From the NCBI GenBank assembly GCA_024742835.1, contig JANSXS010000004.1, positions 58,553 to 122,552 of the forward strand: 64,000 bases of DNA. Reading direction: 5' to 3'. A model generated the notes under the pieces. It saw nothing but the letters and a program-made list of their open reading frames with translations, was not told the origin of the DNA and made no database searches. Numbering within the stretch: the stretch's first letter is position 1; each line of letters opens with the position of its first letter. Made by a program: the position numbers and the translations under genes. Positions 26,255-34,652 of the stretch are shown one piece after another. Source of the stretch: Paracoccaceae bacterium (GTDB lineage Bacteria > Pseudomonadota > Alphaproteobacteria > Rhodobacterales > Rhodobacteraceae).

Positions 26255-27181
26255 TCAGGGCGCCGGGGTGGGGCGGCGGCCCATCTGCCGTTCGCGGATG
26301 AACACGAACAGACCTGCCCCCACGATCAGTGCGATGCCCGCAAAGGTCATCCTGTCTGGCAGGTCGTTGAAAATCAGATAGCCCAGAAAGGTCGCGCCGA
26401 CGATTTCCAGATACTGGATCGGGGCCAGCACCGAGGCCGGTGCCAGCGCCAGCGCAAAGCTGATGCAGACATGGCTGAGCGTGGCGATCAGGCCGACCCC
26501 GGCCAACAGCCACAATTCCCGCGTTTCCGGCCAGACCGGGTCCATGGGCGCAAAGCCGGTATCGTTGAACAGCCATAGCAGCGGCAGGATGATCGCCGTT
26601 GCCGCCGTCCCGGTATAGGCCTGAAGCGTGATGGGATGCATCCGCGTCGCCATCTTGCGGGTCAGGATCATGTAAAAGGCAAAGCAGACCGCCGTAACCA
26701 GTGGCATCAGCGCGGCAGGCCCAACCTCTATGAAACTCGGCTGGATGATCAAAAGCGCGCCGGCAAAGCCGATGGCGCAGGCAATACATCTGCGCGGCCC
26801 GATATGCTCTCCCAGCAGGACACCCCCCAGAAGGGTCAGGATGAACGGCTCCACGAAAAAGATCGCGATGGCGTCAGCAATCGGCATCACCCGCAGCGCC
26901 GAAAAGAAAAACGCCGTCGCCACGATGATCAGCGCGCCACGCATCACATGCAGCCCCGTTTCGCGCAGATCGGGCCGGTGCAGCCACCCCATGACCAGCG
27001 CCAGTGGCACCAACAACGCGGCCTGAACCGCGAAACGCGTGCCAACGACCTGTCCCACGGCGACCGCGTCGCCGATCAGCTTGGCACATGCATCCATTGC
27101 CGGTGCCAAAAGGGAAAACGCCGTCATCAGGACGATACCGGCGACAGCGGTGTCTTTTTGCGTCGGGTTGGGGGCGTGCAT
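26255..27181 (-). CDS. DMT family (EamA) transporter
   Basis: A 308-residue inner-membrane protein with ten predicted helices in two EamA repeats. The motif [21 protein letters not shown] sits in the first repeat, and the cytoplasmic tail RERQMGRRPTPAP is basic. It is related to the protein at 8149-9102 but not a close duplicate. Substrate unknown. It is convergent with thiamine diphosphokinase (5 bp between stops), and no partner gene suggests a role. Confidence 0.85.
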   Translation of the reverse strand: MHAPNPTQKDTAVAGIVLMTAFSLLAPAMDACAKLIGDAVAVGQVVGTRFAVQAALLVPLALVMGWLHRPDLRETGLHVMRGALIIVATAFFFSALRVMPIADAIAIFFVEPFILTLLGGVLLGEHIGPRRCIACAIGFAGALLIIQPSFIEVGPAALMPLVTAVCFAFYMILTRKMATRMHPITLQAYTGTAATAIILPLLWLFNDTGFAPMDPVWPETRELWLLAGVGLIATLSHVCISFALALAPASVLAPIQYLEIVGATFLGYLIFNDLPDRMTFAGIALIVGAGLFVFIRERQMGRRPTPAP

Positions 27182-27307
27182 CGCGGCTCCGCGGCTGTTG
27201 AGTGGGTCAGGTGTGACCCATCCCGCCGCTCTCGGCCAGCGGAAAAAACCTGAAGCGTTTCGCGCGTTCCGCTCTCAGCAGATGTCGAAAGTTAAAGACG
27301 GAACGTT

Positions 27308-27712
27308 TCAAACCTGCCTTGCGCCTGCGCGTGGTTGTGGTGGGGGCCGTTGCCCTGTGCCGTCGCGTTGGCCAACCGCGTCCTGCTCGATCGAGGCCAT
27401 CACGCGTGAAAAGTAATCCAGCATGTAAAGCCCAAGGATGACACAGAAACCACCCATCGCTATGGCCGTTTCGCCGGTCTGCAACGCCGCCGTAAGCGCG
27501 CCGAAAGCGATCAACGCCGACAGGCACGCCAAAAGCGGCAGATCGGGCAGACGCCGCTTGAGAACCATCGCGCAAATGGCGGCGCAAACCATGATCACAA
27601 GGATCGCATGAAGGCCCACGGGCAGGCCCAGCCCCTGTGCCACGGCGGACTTCGACGGGTCCGGTCCGGGGTCAAAAGCGATGCGCGCCGCGATGTCGAA
27701 AACCTCTGTCAT
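27308..27712 (-). CDS. Small hypothetical membrane protein
   Basis: A 134-residue protein with about three hydrophobic segments (LHAILVIMVCAAICAMVL, LLACLSALIAFGALTAAL, AIAMGGFCVILGLYML) between an acidic N-terminus and a basic Gln/Pro/Arg-rich tail. GAGGG lies 5 nt before the ATG, supporting expression. I do not recognise a family. It sits 126 bp downstream of the DMT gene start, on the same strand, and 100 bp after the sdaA stop, so it could belong to either unit. Confidence 0.6.
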   Translation of the reverse strand: MTEVFDIAARIAFDPGPDPSKSAVAQGLGLPVGLHAILVIMVCAAICAMVLKRRLPDLPLLACLSALIAFGALTAALQTGETAIAMGGFCVILGLYMLDYFSRVMASIEQDAVGQRDGTGQRPPPQPRAGARQV

Positions 27713-27812
27713 AGGCCCTCACAAAGCAGGCCAATGTGCCGAAATTCTGGCCGGGACAGGGCAAATTGATGCCGTTGTGCCGATACTGGCGGCCGCTGGC
27801 CGCCGGGCTGTT

Positions 27813-29186
27813 TCAGCAATTGGGGATGTTCACCGCCAGCCCGCCAAGCGAGGTTTCCTTGTATTTCTCGCTCATGTCCGCGCCGGTCTGGCGCATCGTC
27901 TCGATACAGGCATCGAGCGGCACAAGATGGTTTCCATCACCGCGCAGCGCAAGGCTTGCCGCACTCACCGCCTTGATCGCGCCCAGACCGTTGCGTTCGA
28001 TGCAGGGCACCTGCACCAGCCCTTTGACCGGGTCGCAGGTCATGCCAAGATGATGTTCCAGCGCGATTTCCGCTGCGTTCTCGATCTGCGCGGGCGTGCC
28101 GCCCAGAACCGCCGCCAGCCCGGCCGCGCCCATCGCGGCGGCGCTGCCCACCTCGGCCTGACACCCGGCCTCTGCCCCGCTGATCGAGGCGTTGAATTTC
28201 ACCAGCCCGCCGATGGCGGCAGCGGTCAGAAGGAATGTCTCGATTTCGGCCTCGCGCGCGCCGGGCACATGATCCTGCCAATACTTGATGACAGCAGGCA
28301 CCACCCCCGCCGCACCGTTGGTGGGCGCGGTCACGACCTGACCACCGGCGGCGTTTTCCTCGTTCACGGCCATGGCATAGACGCCGATCCAGTCGTTGAT
28401 CTTGTGCGGCGCGTGCAGGTTGGTGCCGCGCTCCTCCAGCAACGCCTGATGAATCGCGCGCGAGCGCCTGCGCACCGACAGCCCGCCGGGCAGGATACCG
28501 TCCTCGGCCAGCCCGCGCTCGATGCAGCCATTCATCACCTGCCACAGCCGGGCCACGCCCGAACGCAGGTTTTCCGCGCCGCCGCGCGAAATCTCGTTGG
28601 CCTTTTTCATCTCGGCAATGGTCTTGCCGCTGGTCTCGGCCATCTGCAACATCTCGGCCGCGGATTTGAACGGATAGGGCACCGGATCGCCTTCGTCCTT
28701 GTCCTGCCCGGCGGCAAGCTCATCCGCGGTCAGCACGAACCCGCCCCCGATGGAATAATAGGTTTCCTGCAAGATTACGTCGCCCTGCGCATCCATCGCC
28801 CTCAGGATCATGCCATTGGCATGACCCGGCAGGGTGGGGCCGAAATCGAAAACAAGGTCGTCCTTGGGATTGAACCGCATCGCGGGCAGGCCCGGCGGCG
28901 TGATCGTCTGCGTGTCGCGGATCAGCGCCAGCGCGGCATCCGCGGCGTCGGCATCGTAGTCGTCCGGGCGGAACCCGGCCAGCCCGAGGATGGTTGCCCG
29001 GTCCGTCGCATGGCCCACGCCGGTGAACGCCAGCGAGCCGTGCAGCGACCCGCCAAGCGCATGACAGGTAAAGGGGGCCGCGCGGATCTTGTCCAGAAAC
29101 CGTGCGGCGGCCACCATCGGCCCCATCGTATGTGACGAGGAGGGGCCGATGCCCACCTTGAACATGTCGAAGACCGATAGAAACAT
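27813..29186 (-). CDS. sdaA: L-serine ammonia-lyase (iron-sulphur type)
   Basis: A 457-residue single-chain serine dehydratase converting serine to pyruvate and ammonia with a 4Fe-4S cluster. The N-terminal beta domain begins MFLSVFDMFKVGIGPSSSHTMGPM. The C-terminal alpha domain holds the cluster region, including GAEAGCQAEVGSAAAMGAAG and MTCDPVKGLVQVPCIERN, and ends in a conserved NC-type tail (VNIPNC). Length is normal for the fused form. It stands alone and would drain serine made from sarcosine-derived glycine or by SerA/SerC into central metabolism. Confidence 0.95.
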   Translation of the reverse strand: MFLSVFDMFKVGIGPSSSHTMGPMVAAARFLDKIRAAPFTCHALGGSLHGSLAFTGVGHATDRATILGLAGFRPDDYDADAADAALALIRDTQTITPPGLPAMRFNPKDDLVFDFGPTLPGHANGMILRAMDAQGDVILQETYYSIGGGFVLTADELAAGQDKDEGDPVPYPFKSAAEMLQMAETSGKTIAEMKKANEISRGGAENLRSGVARLWQVMNGCIERGLAEDGILPGGLSVRRRSRAIHQALLEERGTNLHAPHKINDWIGVYAMAVNEENAAGGQVVTAPTNGAAGVVPAVIKYWQDHVPGAREAEIETFLLTAAAIGGLVKFNASISGAEAGCQAEVGSAAAMGAAGLAAVLGGTPAQIENAAEIALEHHLGMTCDPVKGLVQVPCIERNGLGAIKAVSAASLALRGDGNHLVPLDACIETMRQTGADMSEKYKETSLGGLAVNIPNC

Positions 29187-29430
29187 TGTGATCCGCCTGT
29201 CTGATCCGTTGGGTGCCCGTCACACTAGGGGGCTTGCACGCTCAGTATCAACCGCTGCGCGCGGGCCTTTGGCAAAAACGACATCGCGGCGAATTTCCCG
29301 CCAAAAGCCGGGTCTGGCCAGTCGCCGGGGTGGCAACGCTCGGGATCCGGTCGCGTTTAACGGCGCTTTAATCGCCCTGCGGGCATCATCGGGGAAACCG
29401 CGTCACGATCATCCCCGAAAGGAAAATTTC

Positions 29431-29577
29431 ATGCAGTCTGCCGGATTCATCCTCTTGCTTGCCGCCGCTGTCATCGTGCTGTTCGGTGGCGCGGGGCCGC
29501 GTCTCGGTACCGCCGCGCCCATAGTGGTCCCGCCGGTTTCGCCATTGCCCGGCACGCCACCTCCCGACAGGCCATGA
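29431..29577 (+). CDS. Small 48-residue membrane peptide
   Basis: A 48-codon frame beginning MQSAGFILLLAAAVIVLFGG, then a Pro-rich tail (IVVPPVSPLPGTPPPDRP). AAAGGAAAA is placed 6-10 nt before the ATG. It lies in an otherwise gene-free stretch between sdaA and rpiA. The hydrophobic N-terminus could be a membrane anchor or an uncleaved signal. The ribosome-binding site and composition support a real small gene, but without homologue evidence this stays tentative. Confidence 0.5.
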   Translation: MQSAGFILLLAAAVIVLFGGAGPRLGTAAPIVVPPVSPLPGTPPPDRP

Positions 29578-29775
29578 TGACGGGGAACGGCCCTTGACCC
29601 TTCGACGCGTCGCCGCATCCGGCGGATTTTACGCAAATCCCCGCTCAGGGCCGGCGGCAAAAGCCCCGTCGCCGGGAAAAGACCGGGAAAAGAGGTGAAT
29701 TGACCCCTCGCACCGGGTCGGCAAACTCCCTATAACCCCTGCCAGAAGACGCCGGACAGCTTGGGAGAGTGCGCC

Positions 29776-30564
29776 ATGGCAGGAGAATTGTCGCCCATCG
29801 ACAAGGCCAAATTCGTTGCCGCCAAACGCTCGGTCGATTATGTCGAGGACGGGATGCGCGTCGGCCTTGGCACGGGATCGACCGCCGCGTGGATGGTGCG
29901 CTGTCTGGGCGAGATGGTGCGCGAAGACGGGCTCAAGATCCGTGGCGTGCCCACCTCTACCCGTACCGCCGAACTGGCGCGCGAGGTCGGCATCGAGGTG
30001 ATCAGCCTTGACGAGGCGCGCTGGCTCGACCTCACGATCGACGGGGCCGATGAATTCGACGGCAATCTCAACCTCATCAAGGGCGGCGGCGGCGCGCTGT
30101 TGCAAGAGAAAATCGTCGCGACCGCCTCGGATCAGATGATCGTCATTGCCGATGTCGGCAAGGAGGTCGAGAAACTCGGCGCGTTCCCATTGCCGGTAGA
30201 GGTCATTCCCTTTGGCTGGCAGACCACCAAATCCCTGATCGAGGAGCTGTTGATCTCGATGGACGTGCTTGGCCGCGACGCCAGCCTGCGCATGAATGGC
30301 GAGCGCCCCTTTGTCACGGACGAGGGCAATTACATCCTGGATCTGCATCTTGGCCGCATCGGGCAACCGCAACAGATGGCGATGGTGCTCAACCAGATGC
30401 CGGGCGTGGTTGAAAATGGCCTGTTCATAGATATTTGCGACGTGGTTGTGCTTGGCTATGGTGATGGCCGGGTCGAGACGCGCGACATCAACGACGGCAC
30501 GGTCGAAGAGGACAGGATAGATTTCGTCGAGACGGACAACCTGTTCAGCGACCTGCAAGATTAG
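29776..30564 (+). CDS. rpiA: Ribose-5-phosphate isomerase A
   Basis: A 262-residue RpiA interconverting ribose-5-phosphate and ribulose-5-phosphate. Motifs are VGLGTGSTAAWMV (phosphate loop), LTIDGADEFD (catalytic aspartates) and LIKGGGGALLQEKIV (catalytic lysine region). The ATG at 29776 follows GGGAGAG; an in-frame TTG at 29761 is ignored. The C-terminal extension VETRDINDGTVEEDRIDFVE is a little longer than in enteric RpiA. Glutathione reductase begins 11 bp downstream, suggesting an rpiA-gor operon, plausible because the pentose phosphate pathway supplies NADPH. Confidence 0.95.
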   Translation: MAGELSPIDKAKFVAAKRSVDYVEDGMRVGLGTGSTAAWMVRCLGEMVREDGLKIRGVPTSTRTAELAREVGIEVISLDEARWLDLTIDGADEFDGNLNLIKGGGGALLQEKIVATASDQMIVIADVGKEVEKLGAFPLPVEVIPFGWQTTKSLIEELLISMDVLGRDASLRMNGERPFVTDEGNYILDLHLGRIGQPQQMAMVLNQMPGVVENGLFIDICDVVVLGYGDGRVETRDINDGTVEEDRIDFVETDNLFSDLQD

Positions 30565-30574
30565 ACGAGGCGAC

Positions 30575-32017
30575 ATGGCATTCGATTATGATCTCTTTGT
30601 GATTGGCGGCGGCTCTGGCGGTGTGCGCGCGGCGCGCATGGCGGCACAGACCGGCGCCAAGGTCGCGCTGGCCGAGGAAAGCCGCTATGGCGGCACCTGC
30701 GTCATTCGCGGCTGCGTGCCGAAAAAGCTGATGGTCTTCGCGTCGGAATATTCCGGCATGGCCGCCGACGCGCAGGCCTATGGCTGGACGGTTCATGCCG
30801 GCGGCTTTGACTGGCCGGGGTTCTCGGGCAAGCTGCACAAGGAACTTGACCGGCTCGAAGATGTCTATCGCAAGCTGCTGGACGGCTCGGGCGTCACGCG
30901 CTTCGATGCCCGCGCCACGCTGGCCGACGCCCATACGGTGCGCCTGTCAACGGGGGAAACCCATAGCGCCAAACATATCCTGATCGCGACCGGCGGTCGC
31001 CCCGTCCGCCCTGACATGACCAATGCGCATTTGGGCATGGTGTCGGATGATATCTTTGACCTCAAGGCGCTGCCAAAGTCGATCCTGATCGTCGGTGGCG
31101 GCTACATCGCCTGTGAATTCGCCTGTATCCTCAACGGCTTGGGCGTGAAGGTCACGCAATATTACCGTGGCGCGCAGATCCTGCGGGGCTTTGACGAAGA
31201 GGCGCGTGGCCTGATCGCCGATTCCATGAGAGAACAGGGAATCGACCTGCATCTTGGCACCAACATTCTCCAGATTGCCTGCGCCGACAACGTCCCCGAT
31301 GGCGACGCCAAAAGCTCCGGTGCGGCGCCCGCCGGGGCCAGCACCGATCTGGTCGAGCAGGACCGAAACCGTGGAGAGCCGCTTTGGGTCAAGGCCACCA
31401 ACGGGTCCGAACATGTGTTCGACGCGCTGCTTTTCGCCACCGGGCGCAAACCCAACACCAGCGACATGGGCCTTGAGGATATCGGCGTTACGCTGGGCCG
31501 CAACGGCCAGATCGAGGTCGACGAATACAGCCAGACATCGGTGCCGTCGGTCTATGCCATCGGTGACGTGACCGACCGCGTGAACCTCACGCCCGTGGCG
31601 ATCCGCGAAGGCATGGCCTTTGTCGATACGGTGTTCAAGGGCACGCCCACCCCCGTGGATCACGATCTTATCCCGTCGGCGGTCTTTACCCAGCCGGAAT
31701 TCGGCACCGTCGGCCTCTCAGAGGAAGAGGCCCGCGACCGCGAACCGATCGACGTCTATTGCACCTCGTTCCGGCCGATGAACACGGCATTTGCCGACAG
31801 GCCCGATCGCGTCTTGATGAAACTGATCGTGTCCAAGGAAACGGACAAGGTTCTGGGTTGCCATATCGTCGCACCGGGTGCGGGCGAAATGATCCAGATG
31901 GCGGGTATCGCGGTCAAGATGGGCGCGACAAAAGCCGATTTCGACCGCACTGTAGCGGTGCATCCCACCATGGCCGAGGAAATGGTCACAATGCGAGAGC
32001 CGCTACGCAGCGCTTGA
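30575..32017 (+). CDS. gor: Glutathione-disulphide reductase
   Basis: A 480-residue flavoenzyme reducing GSSG with NADPH. FAD motif: VIGGGSGGVRAARMAA. Redox cysteines: GGTCVIRGCVPKKLM. NADPH domain: LIVGGGYIACEFACILNGLG. The His-Glu pair is in VHPTMAEEMVTM. Relative to ordinary bacterial Gor (about 450 residues) there is an extra low-complexity loop, roughly residues 245-270 (DAKSSGAAPAGAST), within the NADPH-binding half; its role is unknown. It lies 11 bp after rpiA. Confidence 0.93.
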   Translation: MAFDYDLFVIGGGSGGVRAARMAAQTGAKVALAEESRYGGTCVIRGCVPKKLMVFASEYSGMAADAQAYGWTVHAGGFDWPGFSGKLHKELDRLEDVYRKLLDGSGVTRFDARATLADAHTVRLSTGETHSAKHILIATGGRPVRPDMTNAHLGMVSDDIFDLKALPKSILIVGGGYIACEFACILNGLGVKVTQYYRGAQILRGFDEEARGLIADSMREQGIDLHLGTNILQIACADNVPDGDAKSSGAAPAGASTDLVEQDRNRGEPLWVKATNGSEHVFDALLFATGRKPNTSDMGLEDIGVTLGRNGQIEVDEYSQTSVPSVYAIGDVTDRVNLTPVAIREGMAFVDTVFKGTPTPVDHDLIPSAVFTQPEFGTVGLSEEEARDREPIDVYCTSFRPMNTAFADRPDRVLMKLIVSKETDKVLGCHIVAPGAGEMIQMAGIAVKMGATKADFDRTVAVHPTMAEEMVTMREPLRSA

Positions 32018-32090
32018 ATTTTCGCCTGTACTGCACAGGTATCAGATCATACGGCGTCATGCGGGCGCGAAGAGGAAGGAAAGAGAGTCA

Positions 32091-33266
32091 ATGGCAGGAC
32101 ATTCTGGCGGCCCCTGGGGCGGCGGTGGCGGCAACCGGGGCGGAAGCGGCGGTAATGGCGATGACCGTGGCAATGGCGGGCGCCGACCACCCGAAGGTGG
32201 CGGACCTCAGATTCCCGAGATCGACGAACTGGTGCGCAAGGGACAAGACCAGCTTCGCGTGCTGATGGGCGGCCGCGGTGGCGGCGGCGGCGGCACGGGC
32301 GGCTCCGGTGGCGAAGGCGGGCCGACATTCGGGCGCGGAACCATTCTGATCGGGGCTGCAATCGCCGTGGTGCTGTGGGGTGCGGCAAGTTTCTACACGG
32401 TCCGGCCCGAAGAAAGATCCGTCGAGCTGTTCCTTGGTGAATTCTCGTCCATCGGCAATCCCGGCCTGAACTTCGCGCCGTGGCCGCTGGTCACGCATGA
32501 GGTGGTCAACGTGACCTCCGAGCGGACCGAAGAAGTCGGTGGCGGGCGCAGCGGCAATGACGGGCTGATGCTGACAACGGATGCGAATATCGTCGACATC
32601 GACTTTCAGGTGGTGTGGAACATTTCCGACCCAGCAAAGCTGTTGTTCAACATCCGCGATGCGCAACTCAGCGTGCAGGCCGTGTCCGAATCGGTGATGC
32701 GCGAAATCATCGCGGCCTCCAATCTGGCACCGATCCTCAACCGGGATCGTGGTCTGATCGCCGATACCGCGCGTCAGAATATTCAGGCCACGCTTGATGA
32801 TTATGACAGCGGCATCAACATCGTGCGGGTGAACCTCGATACAGCCGACCCGCCGCGCGAGGTGATCGACTCCTTCCGCGAGGTGCAGGCCGCCGAACAG
32901 GAACGTGACCGCCTCCAACGTCAGGCCGATGCCTATGCCAACCGCGTGTTGGCCGAAGCCCGCGGTGAAGCCGCGCGACTGGTCCAGGAAGCCGAAGGTT
33001 ATCGTGCCAGCGTCGTCAACGGTGCCATCGGTGAAGCAAGCCGCTTCCTCGCAGTGGCGCAGGAATTCAATCTCGCCCCCGAGGTCACGCAGCGCCGGCT
33101 TTATCTTGAAACGGTCGAACGGACCCTTGGCCAGCTCGACAAGGTTCTGATCGACGAGAACACCGGCGCAGGTGGCGACGGTGGGCAAGGTGTCGTGCCA
33201 TATCTGCCACTTAACGACCTCCGTCGCGGCGGCTTTTCCAACTCCAGCAGCGGGAACTCGAACTGA
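32091..33266 (+). CDS. hflK: HflK, FtsH protease modulator
   Basis: A 391-residue SPFH/band-7 membrane protein that forms large periplasmic cages with HflC around FtsH. The N-terminal 80 residues are Gly-rich and polar (cytosolic side), followed by one membrane segment (ILIGAAIAVVLWGAASFYTV) and the SPFH domain. A long Ala/Glu/Arg coiled-coil region (QAAEQERDRLQRQADAYANR) follows. AGGAAGGAAAGAGAG precedes the ATG. The stop overlaps the hflC start (TGATG), and DUF2065 and a Do-type protease follow, a classic alphaproteobacterial envelope quality-control cluster. Confidence 0.95.
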   Translation: MAGHSGGPWGGGGGNRGGSGGNGDDRGNGGRRPPEGGGPQIPEIDELVRKGQDQLRVLMGGRGGGGGGTGGSGGEGGPTFGRGTILIGAAIAVVLWGAASFYTVRPEERSVELFLGEFSSIGNPGLNFAPWPLVTHEVVNVTSERTEEVGGGRSGNDGLMLTTDANIVDIDFQVVWNISDPAKLLFNIRDAQLSVQAVSESVMREIIAASNLAPILNRDRGLIADTARQNIQATLDDYDSGINIVRVNLDTADPPREVIDSFREVQAAEQERDRLQRQADAYANRVLAEARGEAARLVQEAEGYRASVVNGAIGEASRFLAVAQEFNLAPEVTQRRLYLETVERTLGQLDKVLIDENTGAGGDGGQGVVPYLPLNDLRRGGFSNSSSGNSN

Positions 33267-34312
33267 TGCGCAAATCCATTTTGATACTGCCTGTTCTGGC
33301 CGTTGCGATCATCGTTTTTCTGTCCTCGATCTTTATCGTGGACGAGCGTGAAAAAGTTCTTGTGCTTCAGTTTGGCCAGATCAAGCAGGTGGTCGAAGAG
33401 CCGGGTCTGGGCTTCAAGCTGCCGGTCATTCAGGATGTCGTGCGCTATGACGCCCGGATCCTGTCATTGGACACCGACACGATCGAGGTGACACCGTCGG
33501 ATGACCGTCGCCTCGTCGTTGACGCTTTCGCACGGTACCGGATCGCGGATGTCACGCAGTTTCGTCAGGCCGTCGGCGTTGGTGGAACACGTGCTGCCGA
33601 AGATCGCCTGTCGTCCATCCTCAACGCGCAGATTCGCGAGGTTCTCGGTACCACCGGTGTGACTTCTGACACCATTCTGTCCAGCGAACGTGGTGATCTT
33701 GCCCGACGCATCCGTGACAATGCACGCACCAGCGCGGAAAGCCTTGGGCTGGAAATCGTCGACGTTCGGCTGAAGCAGACCAACCTGCCCCAGCAGAACC
33801 TGGATGCCACCTTTGCCCGGATGCGTGCCGAGCGTGAACGCGAAGCGGCGGACGAGATTGCACGCGGTAACGAGGCGGCCAGCCGCGTGCGCGCCGCAGC
33901 AGATCGGACCGTGACGGAAACCGTATCGCAGGCACAGCGCGACGCCGAGATCACCCGAGGTGAGGCCGATGCAGAGCGGAACCGCATCTATGCCGAGGCA
34001 TATGGCGACAATTCCGAGTTTTTCGCGTTCTATCGATCGCTCAGCGCGCTGGAAAACTCTCTTAGGGGCGATAACTCCACGCTCGTCTTCTCGCCGACAA
34101 GTGGTTTCCTGTCCGAGATGTTCAATTCTGTCCGCGCCACTGGCGTCAATGCGGGGTCCATCGAAAATATCGACATCGAGACGCTGCGCGACATGGCTCC
34201 CGAAGTGGAAATCTCGCCGGACCTGCCGGAAATGGAACGTCAGCGCCTCGAAGAGGATGGCGTCGCCTTGCCCGGACAAAATGAAGAGGACGCCACCGGA
34301 GCGACCAATTGA
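33266..34312 (+). CDS. hflC: HflC, FtsH protease modulator
   Basis: A 348-residue SPFH protein, partner of HflK. It has an N-terminal membrane anchor (ILPVLAVAIIVFLSSIFIV) followed by DEREKVLVLQFGQIKQVVEEPG, typical of HflC, then the SPFH domain and coiled coil (RMRAEREREAADEIARGNE). The C-terminal tail is acidic and polar. The start overlaps hflK by one base, and the stop overlaps the next gene (TTGA), so translation is coupled along the cluster. Confidence 0.95.
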   Translation: MRKSILILPVLAVAIIVFLSSIFIVDEREKVLVLQFGQIKQVVEEPGLGFKLPVIQDVVRYDARILSLDTDTIEVTPSDDRRLVVDAFARYRIADVTQFRQAVGVGGTRAAEDRLSSILNAQIREVLGTTGVTSDTILSSERGDLARRIRDNARTSAESLGLEIVDVRLKQTNLPQQNLDATFARMRAEREREAADEIARGNEAASRVRAAADRTVTETVSQAQRDAEITRGEADAERNRIYAEAYGDNSEFFAFYRSLSALENSLRGDNSTLVFSPTSGFLSEMFNSVRATGVNAGSIENIDIETLRDMAPEVEISPDLPEMERQRLEEDGVALPGQNEEDATGATN

Positions 34313-34506
34313 TCGAAACAGCATTACTGGCCCTCGGGTTGGTTCTGATCGTGGAGGGGCTGGTGTACGCACTGGCCCCTTCGTTTTTGGAACAGATCCT
34401 GGCCGCGCTCCGCACCCTGACCGAGGAACAATTGCGCCTGATGGGCGTTGTCGCCATAGCAATCGGTCTGTTTTTCGTCTGGTGCGCCAAGATGCTGGGC
34501 GCATAA
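34309..34506 (+). CDS. DUF2065 family small membrane protein
   Basis: A 65-residue protein with two hydrophobic segments (LLALGLVLIVEGLVYALAP and MGVVAIAIGLFFVWCAKML). This is the DUF2065 pattern normally found directly after hflC. It starts with TTG at 34309 overlapping the hflC stop. The function is unknown; the constant position suggests an accessory of the HflKC-FtsH complex. Confidence 0.85.
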   Translation: MIETALLALGLVLIVEGLVYALAPSFLEQILAALRTLTEEQLRLMGVVAIAIGLFFVWCAKMLGA

Positions 34507-34652
34507 TGCGGATATGACGTATCGTTCACATGGCCGTGACAAGCTGTAGCGAGTTTTGCGATATCCGAACAAACACCTACATTCACTTCAGAGGCGCATC
34601 CGACATGACAATGATGCGAACATATTTTTCGAATTCCAAGGAGATGCAAGGC

